NCBI GenBank assembly: GCA_017590115.1
Contig: JAGGNK010013558.1
Coordinates: 16,944,574 to 17,008,573 of the forward strand
DNA from: Montifringilla adamsi
Lineage: Eukaryota > Chordata > Aves > Passeriformes > Passeridae
Direction of reading: 5' to 3'
DNA length: 64,000 nucleotides
The translations under genes and the position numbers were made by a program. Shown piece by piece: positions 27,501 through 38,505 of the stretch; the stretch's first letter is position 1; each line of letters starts with the position of its first letter. Under the pieces are notes generated by a model. That model did no database searches. It saw nothing but the letters and a program-made list of their open reading frames with translations, and was not told where the DNA came from.

Positions 27501-28347
27501 TCAAGCCGTATATCTGCATTATGGCTTAGCAATTTTTTTTACTGAAAATACATTTGAAGTTTGTTAAATATCAGGTAGTTCAGTGCAGATTTAGATGTGG
27601 TGGCACGCTGGCTTTTCAAGTTTCCTGCACATTTCTCTTTGTGAACAATATAACAATGAAACAGGTGCTGGGCTGCAAATGGGTATTGGCAGATGTGGCA
27701 CTTACAGGGTATTGGAGAGAGAGGAACTGTGTCTGGTCTCAGGTCTTCCTTGGTGTCATGGTAACCATGAAATACTTCTGTTGCAAAACTGTTTTCTCTG
27801 GTCTCTTTTAAGTAGAGAGATTCCCTCTTTCTTCTCCCTTTTGTTTCCCAATGGAACCCCAAGAACTGGCTCACAAAAGCAGATGTAATTTAGCTTAGGA
27901 ACAGAAACTTGATATTCTCATGGCTTTGTTTTGTTATTTTTGTGATAATTTTACAAAAGAAAACAGGCAACACAAACTGTTTCTTTATAAGGATTTTCTA
28001 AAATATTGAATGGAGTTTACCAAAACTTGTAAATGTGTGAAACCTCAGATAACTAAAGGCCTGAAGCTTAGAGTGATAAGCACCACCCCTTTGACAATTG
28101 TATTTTTGAGGCAGTCAGTTGGAAGTGTGTGAAATTATTGGTCATTTTAAGTCTGTAGTCTGTAGGTAGAATGCAGCAAACCAGTGGGAGTTTAATTAGA
28201 AGACAGTGTGTAGTATAATACTTTACTAATGAAAACACTTGATTTCTCACAGAAATTTCATGATGCACATGTTTTTTGGCTCTATGGGTTTTTAATGATA
28301 CTTCCTTTTTGGTAATTTGTACATTAATAATTTCAATTTTTTTTTAG

Positions 28348-28491
28348 GTGCTTATAAGAAGAAGTAGGAACCGTTTCTCAAGCTGAAGACAAAGTAAAAG
28401 AAAACTGTATCATGTGTTAGAACACTGAAGAGGGACATTTCTTGGATTAGTTTATTTCTGGATTGCTAAACAAAAGAAAGAAGAGGCGAAA
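28348..28491 (+). other. MEF2A: MEF2A 5' untranslated part of the start-codon exon
   Basis: The acceptor is a T-rich tract ending in AG at 28346-28347. The 144 nt up to the ATG at 28492 have no in-frame upstream start. The only upstream ATG is a minimal uORF listed separately. The exact exon start is inferred from the acceptor and not from a transcript. Confidence 0.75.
28412..28420 (+). promoter_or_regulatory. Minimal upstream ORF (Met-Cys-stop)
   Basis: ATG TGT TAG lies 71 nt upstream of the MEF2A start codon in the same exon. It has a pyrimidine at -3 and T at +4, so its initiation context is weak and most ribosomes would be expected to scan past. It could slightly dampen translation. Confidence 0.4.
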
Positions 28492-28545
28492 ATGGGGAGA
28501 AAGAAAATACAGATCACGAGAATAATGGATGAACGGAATAGGCAG
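28492..28545 (+). CDS. MEF2A: MEF2A coding exon 1 (N-terminus of the MADS box)
   Basis: Encodes residues 1-18, MGRKKIQITRIMDERNRQ, the N-terminal arm and start of the first helix of the MADS box, which contacts the minor groove of the CTA(A/T)4TAG element. The start codon has a strong context (A at -3, G at +4). The exon ends after CAG at a GTGAG donor in phase 0. MEF2A is a nuclear DNA-binding activator that works as a homodimer or with other MEF2 proteins in muscle, neurons and other tissues. This short stretch is shared by all vertebrate MEF2 paralogues; assignment to MEF2A rests on the later exons. Confidence 0.97.
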
Positions 28546-31500
28546 GTGAGAAACAAGAAGTCTGCATGAACAGGTCCATCAGTAATCTTAAAAATTAATG
28601 GAAAGTTTGAATACATTCATCCTAATTCACTGTTATAAAGTGGGGCTTTGTCTTCATATATCCACAGATGCCATTGCCAGAATATGAATAAGAAACCTCA
28701 ATGATTTTCTGACTGTTTGAGGAAAAAATATTATTTATAAGTAATAACTCTTACTACTTAAAATTTAAAATTGCTGTTCCTATTTAAATGGTACCGTACT
28801 GTGCTAGCAGTAGAGTGGAGAGGTGTTTTTAAACAGACACATGACTTGATCTGATAACTACTAGGAACACTTACTACTAGAGGCAGAGAAAGGATGAGAA
28901 ATTCGGGAAGGATCTAGTAAAGGTATTTTCTGTAGCACTTTGACAGAGGAGTTTGAGGTAGCTGTAGGTAGGTAGTATCCTCAGTCTTTTGGATACAGTA
29001 ACAAATTCTGTTAACATTGTATTTAAAAGCATCGATTTATATTTCTTGTAAGAACTGTTTGCTACAACAGTCTTTGAAAATTGTCAGTCAGAAGGGAAGA
29101 GTGCTCAAAATGAATGTTTCAGGGAAAGCTGCTCACTTGGCTGCTTGTGCCCTAACAGAGAGGTGCCCTGTGAACTTGAAAAGTACCAAAAGTTGATGAC
29201 TCTTGCACTAATGTTTCCTCTTAATTTCTGAATTGCTACATGAGATGCAAAATAAAATTTTAATTGGATACTGAAATATATAGTGGGATAACTGGAAGCT
29301 GTCATGTTTAAGGCAAATTATTACAGCAAATTGTGAAGTGTCTTTAAGGTCTTTAAGAGCAGTTCTGGTGGCTGGGGCCAAATGTGTTGCTGGGCCGACG
29401 TCTTTTGTCCAGTGATGGTCATGAGCAAATACGTGTGGGCTGGAGATGCACATGTACATGACCCTGTAATCCTCTTCCAGCTTTTAACTATTCTTAGCTC
29501 AGGGATTTCCTGAGCTGGATGTGGTTTCCGTATATTTAGTAACCATTAATGGGTTTTTTTTGTTTGTTTTCCCCACCCCCCCCACCAGGGAAGTCGTTCA
29601 GTTATCCTTTGAGCCCTTATAATGTTGCAGCATTTACAACATCTTTTGTATAGAATTTCCAGGTCTATTGCCTGTTGTTTCAAGAAACACAGTTTTATTT
29701 GCCCTTTGTGGTGGTCCTGCCAATTATTTAGCTCTTGTATGGAAGAGCCAACAGTGACTCCTTATCTAGAGTCTGTCCACAATTGCTTATTTTCTCTTAA
29801 AGTAAGTTTTTTCAGGCTATAGCTACCTTGCTTGCTTAGTTGTTTCATATCTCTTGCTCCTTTTCCCTGAACCTTCTGGAGTATTGCTCCATTACTTTTG
29901 ATGGCCAAGGGACCCAGAATTCAGGGTGCAAAATATGGACTTGTATAGTGGTGTGCTGCTGTTTTGTTCTGTTCCCTTCCTGCTGTTTGATTTCCTTTTT
30001 TAACTTCTGAGCAGCAGCTTGACGTTGGGGTAGTGTCAGAATTCCATGGGACTCTCTTGCTGACACATCAGCTCGGAGCCCATTGTTTTGTTGATGAAAT
30101 CAAGATTGTTTTTCTCCCTGTATCACTTTAAAGCAGTGTAAACTCTGAGAAGTCTATATATAGCAAGAAAAGTATTATTGGAGTTTGGGAGAAAGCCAAG
30201 TATTGTGTTTGAACAGCTTTAATCACCCAGTGACTTTATGTTTGATGTAGATAAATGTCTTAAGTACACGTAGTAAAAGTAGATGAATTAATGACTTCAG
30301 TTCTTTTCAGATCTTGCTCTACAACGTAAAGCACATGGAAGAGATGGAAATTGATCCCGCTTATTTCTTTTTTTTAAATGAATCTGGATTAAGTTGGGCA
30401 GCTTTGGTTTTGTTCTGCTTGAGAAACAAATAGTGTTACACTTTCTACCCTGACTTTGGTGAGGGATTTTTTGCTTTTTTCCAGGAGAAATTTTTTTTTT
30501 TTTCTTTTGAATCCCCATCCCATTGTTCAGATTAAAACAATGGAGAGGAAGAGAATCAGTGCATTTGTATAAAATTTGAGACCACTTACACCATTGCTGT
30601 GACTGAAGCAAAATAGGGAGATCAAATTCTAGTTTTATTTCTGGCAGGTTTTTGGCTAGCACCTTTTTGGGCTACTTAATGATGAGGAAGAGGATTTAAG
30701 CTCTAACTTAAAAGTAGAATTAGGCTTGCCTTATCCCTTTTCTCTGAAAACTCAGGTGAAAACACACTGCATCTTATTCTTAAAAGGTTTTAGAAAGATT
30801 AAATAGTTTTTGTTAGTGGAATATTACTGTTTATATGTAGAGGTATCAATGGCCTTCATCCCCACTGGTGTCCTCTGGTTTTGGTAGCCAGGATATGGAA
30901 TTTCAACACATTAGAATGCCTTGATGCACTGGGCATTTATAAGGCATTTATTTGGAGATTTTTTTTCATTGATCCAGATAAGGAGGGCATTCGGGGTTTG
31001 TTCTGAGCTGAAAGTGTAGTTCAGTTGTGTCCTGTCAGTTTTCTATGGCATGTCTAGCTGGTAAGTAGATCACTCATGGACATGCCTGTGATGTCCTGGT
31101 TGGGTGTTTAGTTTGACATTTAGATTTTCTTTGATGGCAAATATAAGTAGAATGGGACAGAGCTTTGCCTGCAAAGCAAGTTCATATAACTTGTGTGGGA
31201 AGAAAAACTAGTGTTTTCTCAGAAGCATCTTATTTCTGATGGGATTGTATGTGAACTCAAAACAGAATATATAGACCGTTCCTCCGGGGGATTATGATTG
31301 TCATGAGACTGTCATTGTATTATTAATTAAGCAGCTTTATCTTCTTGAATGAGCTGTAGGACATTTATCTTCATTAAGCTGAAGAGAATCCAGCACAGTA
31401 AATTAGATATCAAAGGAGCTCAATCTTGCTGCCTTTGCTGTCTCCTCCTCACCCATTTTTTTGCTAAGCAATATTAAAATAGTGCTGGGGAAATGATTTA

Positions 31501-33032
31501 CCTGCCATAGAGAGACATATTTTTTGGGTTTGATGTGGTCCTAAATTTAATGGGAAAAAAGAGAAATAAAGAGAACTAAGACTGCTTTTGGGTTCTGAAA
31601 TGAAAACTGAGTTTAAAATAATCTGTGTGTGTTGAAGTAAGGCTCAGGGTGCTGTGGTAGAGGGGCTTGTGCTATGCACTGTCCAAGCACCAAGAGAGAA
31701 GTTGATGCCAGCTGAGAATCTCACAATCAGCCTTACAAGAGGTGAGAGCGATAAAATGCCAGTAAAGAAATGGAGAGCTCTTGTCCGGGATCCTACTGGT
31801 CCTCAGTGGCAGTAAAACCTTCCTTCTTTTGTCTGAGGACTTCTCCAGGTGACACAGCACAAACACAGCTTGTTTATAATGCCTTTTTCCTGACAAACAC
31901 TGAGCAGTAATACCTCTCCATACCTGCTTATACTCAGGTAATAACCTTTTAAGTGTCAGAAGAACAACAGCTGTGTATCCTCTGAGACTCTTAACATGGT
32001 GGGAAGAATAGAATATACTTTGTTTTATTAATGGTATTAAAAAGTAATATGTGTGAGATAATGAGGAGAAAAAAGCCTTCAGGTGTGTATATACAGAAGA
32101 AGTTTCCCATCCATTTTCCCAAAAACTTGCTGTACAGCTTGGTAATTAAACTCCAGACACCCAGAAAACAGGTTTGATTGTTTCTTGTGTCTTACTTCGT
32201 TCCTCTCTTGCTAAAGCTCATTGACTATTGTCTGTGGGACATGGGGCATGTGGATCACTCACCTGTGGCAGAGGCTCGTGCTTGGAATTGTAATAGGGAG
32301 GTGTCAAATGCATTGACACTTTTATATACTTAGCTGTTCTCTTGTGAAAGGAATGATTTTTTAAACTTTTTTTTTTTTAATCATAACTGATGATAACTTC
32401 CATAACTGTTTCCTCCTTCCCTGATGGGCAGATGCTTCTGTGTGATGGTCTGTAATGGGTTTGTTTCCCCACAGCAGTTCTAACTGGACAGAACAGTTGT
32501 TTCCTGATGTTTCCAAGTGGCAGAAAACAAGTCAAATTATATGTGAATCTGAATAGATGACTTAATACAACAAAATAGCAATATTTCTTAGCTTTACATA
32601 ATTAGAAATCCCAGTGCATAGTAAGTGTTACTTCCATTGATTGTTCTGTTTTCTTTGGTTTTATTATAATTAAGGTTGAGTACCACAGAAGAAAATATCC
32701 TGATACCTGGAAAGTCAGTTTATTGAACAGAGGAAATAAGGCTAAATTATTCTATTCTAACTAAAACTCCAACTAAAATTTAACTCTTCTTGGCTGTTAT
32801 TTACCAGTGGAAGTGTTGGGGGTGTTTTGTAATTGTTTAACTTAGTCTAATAGAGAACATTGGGCCCTAAAATTGGCACCAGATATTATATAGGCAGTTC
32901 TTGTTTTAAGCTGCATATTACAGTAGGAGTAAATGGTGTAGGCTCAATCAGTGTATACCTTGATTATTTCCCTTCAAAACCCTGTCATGTGTTTTAAAAA
33001 AAATAAATCAATCATTATTCTTTCTTCTCTAG
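28546..33032 (+). other. MEF2A: MEF2A intron between coding exons 1 and 2
   Basis: 4487 nt, from a GTGAG donor to an acceptor preceded by TTTCTTCTCTAG. I see no coding exon, recognisable repeat or RNA gene in it. There are short homopolymer T and A tracts (for example near 30493 and 32373). Confidence 0.85.
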
Positions 33033-33245
<213 letters not shown>

Positions 33246-33728
33246 TGAGAAGACATGTCAGTCTTCTTATCTCCTTAATAATTAAAACATAGAGCAACCT
33301 AGAGCATTTTAAGATATTTTAATTAAATGCTTTAAAGTTATTTAATACTGTGTTATAAAATGTAAACTACTGCTTTTAGTCTGGTTTCTCTAAGGCAATA
33401 ACTTGTCTTTACAGCCATGTTGTTTTCCCATCTGCCCTCCACCCCCTGCCAGTTTCTGGGAAACATGTTTGATTTCAATCACATTTGGCAATGGAAATAG
33501 AGGTGTGAAAAATGGTTGTTTTTCTGGGGAAGGAGGGGGAGAAATGTTCAAGGTCTTAATGGGGAGAAAAAATCGACTGAGTGGGAGAGAAAGGTCAGAA
33601 GAGTGCCCTCAGCCTAACAGACAATTATAGTTGGCCATTTTCTCCTCTGAGGTAGTAGCCACTTTACCAGTCATATCTTGAACATGGATCAAATCAGCCC
33701 CACCATCTCTGCTGCCCCTTGTTCAGCC

Positions 33729-33755
33729 AAAAAAAAAAAAAAAAAAAAAAAAAAA
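33729..33755 (+). repeat. Poly-A tract (27 A)
   Basis: An uninterrupted run of 27 A immediately precedes the first copy of the 102-bp tandem duplication. Its length is likely to vary between individuals and may be misread. It is not followed by a target-site duplication I can recognise. Confidence 0.85.
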
Positions 33756-33946
33756 GACAATCTGTGGAATAAGGCAAACTTAATTCAATTTGTTGTCCAG
33801 TGACTGTCAATTAAAATAGCAGCAGAACGACTGCACTTTCTGCAAAAGACAAAAAAAGACAATCTGTGGAATAAAGCAAACTTAATTCAATTTGTTGTCC
33901 AGTGACTGTCAATTAAAATAGCAGCAGAACGACTGCACTTTCTGCA
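33756..33946 (+). repeat. Recent tandem duplication, 102-bp period
   Basis: Bases 33756-33844 recur at 33858-33946 with one difference in 89 (G at 33773, A at 33875). The 13-nt spacer is A-rich (AAAAGACAAAAAA), echoing the poly-A tract before copy one, so slippage or unequal exchange at A-tracts is a likely origin. Each copy carries CTTAATTCAATT and GTCAATTAAAAT, which contain homeodomain-type TAATT/ATTAA cores, and ends in CTGCACTTTCTGCA. The near identity means the duplication is young or subject to gene conversion. No coding potential was recognised. Confidence 0.9.
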
Positions 33947-36900
33947 GTAATAGAATAACATGAATATATTTACTCCAAGGTATTGGTTTCATCTACTTTT
34001 ATAATGCTTAAGCTTTAAATAGAAACTCTTTTCAGTACATAATTTCTAAATTAGGTGCAGTAGAATTCAAGGATTTTCTTGGCAATTGGAGCCTTGATGT
34101 ACTGTAACTGCCTTTCAGAGCATGTCTCCAGTAGTCCTGTAAATAGACCAAAACAGGTGGCTGACTTAAGGGTTTAATTTAAATTCTGAAGTTGTCTTCT
34201 GAACAAATGCCTTGCTTTTTAGGAATGATTTCAGAATAATGATTAGCCTTGAATAGCTGAAGAGCCTATTGCCAAGGGGATCAGAGTACAGGGATGGTAC
34301 TAGCTGATCTTGTACATGAGTGTGCAAGCAAAAAATCAGATTTACAAAACTGAGATACAGACAAATGTTTTATATTTCTTTCTGAGAAGATTCTCTGCTA
34401 ATTTGTCAACTGTCTTTTATGATCAGAAAAAAATACCCTCCCCAACTTCTGTCTTCAGCACTGAGTTCTCAAGAGAGGGATAATACAAGCCATGAAGGGT
34501 TGAAGGCTTAGTCACTGGATTAGCATAAATAAGGGATAGCCACTGGAGAGGAAGGGAAATCCTAATTCCTGCAGAATGAGCTTTTGATGGTGACAGGCAT
34601 GAGTTTGAGACAGGGATGCAAGTTCAGTTGGGTTTTGTTCTGCATGCAGGGCCCTCTCTGTGTTGTGACTCATGGTAATGGTGCTTCTTCACATCATGAG
34701 GACTAAGGGCCTCTTCCAGAATTAATTATATGCAAGGCTGCTTTTTAGGGCTCTTCTTGTTTGTGGGTTTTTTTACCAGAGTCAAGTGTTTGACCCCAAC
34801 AAGTGCATTAAAAGTGCACTTAGCACCCAAGAGCAGAATGCTCTGGGGGAACATGCAAGGACTCATCTGCAGATTCTGATTTTCTTCCCTGGGTTTAATG
34901 TTTTATGCTAGTGTGGAATTCGGGCCTTTATTCCCATTTTTAGGAATGTGTAATTTAGGAATGCAGCCTCCTATCTTTTTAGATTAGCCCTGTGTGCTCT
35001 TTAGCCTGGTTGTGAAATATTTGTGGGTTTTTTCTTTCTGGATTGATGGGTGCTTGGAGTGTGATAGATGTTTAGTGACATCACCAGCATTTTGGAAACA
35101 TGCTGAAAGAACAATGTAAAATGGCTTCTCTCTTTTTGTAATGACATTGAAATTCTATTTTAACAAATGAAAATTACTGCAGCAAAGCACCTAAAATCTG
35201 TCAAATTCATACTGAACTGAAATATAAAAAGTAATTCCATTTTATGGAGTTACAGCTAATGTATGGATCTTAGTTCAGTAATTCACTTACCTCCTTGAGT
35301 GTGACAAATGACATTTATTGGGACACAGGCTCACTGTGGAACTGTTCTGGAGCCACTGTGGTCCTGATGTGCATGACAGGAGGGTGGGTTTTCCTGGGCT
35401 AGAAGGAAGGTATTCCGCACAGCTCAGAAGCTGGGTAAGGGAGGAAACAAATCTGCTGCTACTGATTTCCAGTACTGGGTAGACAGCAATGTTGTAAATG
35501 ATTAAGTGAAATCAATGAGACATCTTCCCCTTGTAGTTGTCTCCTGCTCAGTTTTGGCATAGGAATTGCTTTCATATGCCCAGAGCTTGGTGTCTTCTGT
35601 TGCTGCTGGAATGTTTGTGAAAACATAGTGGGAGGGAGAGCACTGGCATTTTAAATGAATATTAGAATTTTTTTTTTTATGCATGCAGTTATGTCTTTCG
35701 CTGAACATGTTATTGTAGATGGGAATGATCTGTTGCTGTCCTGTACCTGTTCTTTTATGAGGTTACTGGAGTGTAAGGTGGTGCTCTTGCACTGCATAGA
35801 TGTACCATATAGAAGTATTGAAAAGAGTGAAATTTTTATTCAGTGTGTGCTTTGAATTCTTGAAATACTGGGATCATGTATTTGGTTTTACAAACCCATA
35901 ATGGCACAGTTGCAGATTGTTACACTGAAGTGCTGTCTGTGATTTCAAGGACTTGCTGTAGGTGTTAAAGCATTTGATGCTTTAATGTTCATGGACTTTT
36001 TTTCTGTAACAGATTATTCTTGACAAGTAATTATTTTCCTGAAGAAAGAAGTATTTCTGCAGAGTAAAATGGGAAGAATTTCAGGTTTTATCAGGATTCT
36101 GTATCCATATGGTCAACAAAATGTTTTAGCGTATAAAAGACAATTTGAGACCTTGAGCATTCGTTGTTTTTAAATCCAAAGGAAAAGAGGGAGATGAACA
36201 GGCACTGTATATTTTCTTTAGTGCAGGATGTTAAGATTATTGCAGGTTATTTACAATAAGATATCACTTCCATTGTGGATCCTTCTGCCCCTCAATAAGG
36301 CCTCAAAAAGCAGCAGTTGCACAGTTATTCCCCTCTCCCAGCCTCACTTCTGGGACTCAAGGGCTGAAGATGGCTTTTCCTGCCTGTTTAGCTCAGCTTT
36401 TTATCTTTTTTCCATGTTTTAATTTTCCTTGGCTGATACAGTAAACCAGGGTTTATTTCACCTACACTTGGCCAGAGTGGGTTTTGCTTGTTCCTCATCT
36501 CACCTCATCAGACTGAGGTGATTTGATTTTTAGGAGCCTGTGTAAAATGTGACCTACTTTCCCAGTTGGCATCTGTGCCCAGGAGAATTCCGGGTGGGTG
36601 TCAGTTAATGAGCCTCTCCTGTGCTCTGTAGTTTAATGCTGTTTTCAGTGTAGAGTAATGTGCTGAATAAGGCTTAGGTTATACCCCAGATATTGACAGC
36701 TGTCCTTGAAATAGGTAATGATCTGTAATAAAAATTGTAACTAGAAAGTACAAAAAAATCTCTCTTAAACTATGGCATGTAATTATTGCAATCATACTCA
36801 TTCTTGTGGAAGGACTGCTCTGGTGTAAATTCCAGCAAATTATTTGGATGTTTGTATTAAATACCTTACCATGGGAATAGGTGACTGTAATGGGGAGTAA

Positions 36901-36950
36901 CATTGTGATGGTTTGGTGTGAGAGTGGTTTTGTCATAGTTCAGACAAAGT

Positions 36951-36987
36951 AGGGTAAATGACCCTGCTGCTGCTTTCAGCAGGGTCA
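36951..36987. promoter_or_regulatory. Cluster of nuclear-receptor-like half-sites with a GC-rich hairpin
   Basis: AGGGTAA at 36951, TGACCCT at 36959 and AGGGTCA at 36981 resemble nuclear-receptor half-sites in alternating orientation. TGACCCTGCTG at 36959-36969 and CAGCAGGGTCA at 36977-36987 are exact reverse complements with a 7-nt loop, giving an 11-bp stem. This could be a receptor-binding module or simply an inverted repeat. Confidence 0.3.
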
Positions 36988-38442
36988 ACAAGCCAGTTTA
37001 ATCTTCTGCTGTAATCAGCTGTTTTCTTGCATTAAAATACACTTAATCTCTGCCTTTTCACGAAATGTTAATGGAGCTGTTAGAGGAGCAGTGCACGTTC
37101 TGCAGTCAGGAACATCTCTGGGATCAGAGATGGGATTGTTGGCTCCTGGCTCCGAGTGAGCACGGAGAGCTCAGCTGCACGTGGAGAGCCTGCAGCAGGA
37201 AGAAGCAGATGCATCTCCCCAGCCAGATGGAGCATATGCCAAGAGACAAGTGTAACAGTGTGGGGAGCATAAACAGAAAAGTTGGTGTTGAAACACTGTG
37301 TTTATAAACCAAAAGCTCTCTGGTTTTGTTTTTCATCCAGCTTTCTCCACCTCCCAGCATTGCTTCTTTTCCAGGCTGGGAATAACCAATGTGTATTTTG
37401 AACTGTTGTTGGTGCGTAGTAGTTTGTTTTGGTAGCACTTGAATTGGTTCATTGCTTCTTTTTTTTTAAATTTGGGTTGACTTCATATGAAAATGAAGAT
37501 CTGGGAATTGTATCTAAATATATACTTGGATGCACACATACAAAATTAGATGAGAATGACCTTCAGCTAATTGATCTTATTTCCTTCCTTGGTGGATACC
37601 TGGTGTATCCGATCTAGATAAGGATTTGCAAAGCAATTTGGGCTTCTGTATTTTGCTATTCAAAGCTAAAAAGTAAGATGGTGGAAACTGGGCAAAATGC
37701 TTAAAAAATAATTATTTCTTTGAAATGTTTTATAACACAAGCTATACTGTAAATTTTTTAATGTATTTTTAAGAAGAAAGTGCCCTGCAGCCGAGAAAAT
37801 GAAAACTGATGCTGAATGTATGTGACTAAAATCTCCAAATCTGTGTGAAATATCAGCACAGCTTTACAGAACTGTGAGGTGGCACCAGGAATGCTGATGG
37901 TTAAACACACACGGGAGGTTGGAGGGAGGCTGGCACTGTGATGTGTTAACATTGCTTTGCATTCCTGTGTATTTGATAGATGGAGAACTGCCAGAAGTGA
38001 GCAAAACCTGGGGGGAATAAAGAAAAAAGCTTTGGGCTGATAGAAGAACATGTATTGGTGTAGTATTAGGTATTTTTGTAGTTCAAACCACTTGATTTGG
38101 TCTCCAAACACTGTGGGAATAAGTGGTGCACATTTAAAAGAAGGAAGAAGCTTAAAAATTACTTCAGTGAAGGAAGGAAAAGACTTGGTAATCTGCCCAT
38201 GATGCTGAGAAAATGTAGGTATTATTGGGCTTGATTTGCTAAATGATTATGTAAATGTAATTATACTACATATAACATTTCAAATAATTTGAGATGGCAC
38301 ACAAATACCTTTGAGACATTTTAAGGAGGTGGTTGAGGAGGATTTATGTATGGTTAAGGACTAAAATTTTCTTTTAGCTTACCTTAAAAAGAGGGAAAGT
38401 GCTTGAAAACTGAAGTGGTCTGGAGTGAGTCATCAAAAGCTT

Positions 38443-38505
38443 TTATATATATGTATGTATACATACTTATATCTATACACACACATGTATATTTTTATGT
38501 GTCTG
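38443..38505. repeat. TA/CA-rich simple repeat
   Basis: Alternating TATATATATGTATGTATACA followed by ACACACACATGTATAT: an imperfect AT-rich microsatellite containing the palindrome GTATGTATACATAC. Confidence 0.7.

Larger units (their letters stand above)
1..28347 (+). other. MEF2A: Non-coding 5' region of MEF2A (intron, possibly with unseen 5' untranslated exons)
   Basis: No recognisable coding exon was found on either strand. ORFs here are short and have no family signature. The right end is a splice acceptor (T-rich tract then TTTTTTTAG) directly before the start-codon exon, so at least the distal part is intron. MEF2A-family genes usually have one or more untranslated 5' exons; one could lie here, but non-coding exons cannot be recognised without transcript data. 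The sequence is AT-rich and CpG-poor, with a 14-T tract near 19795, two small CpG-rich patches near 2.7-3.3 kb, and several short hairpins listed separately. Otherwise I see nothing I can name. Confidence 0.75.

Noticed and set aside
33729..33755. Poly-A tract as the tail of a processed pseudogene or retroposon
   Set aside because: No gene-like or SINE-like sequence upstream and no target-site duplication seen; the A-tract more likely took part in the tandem duplication.
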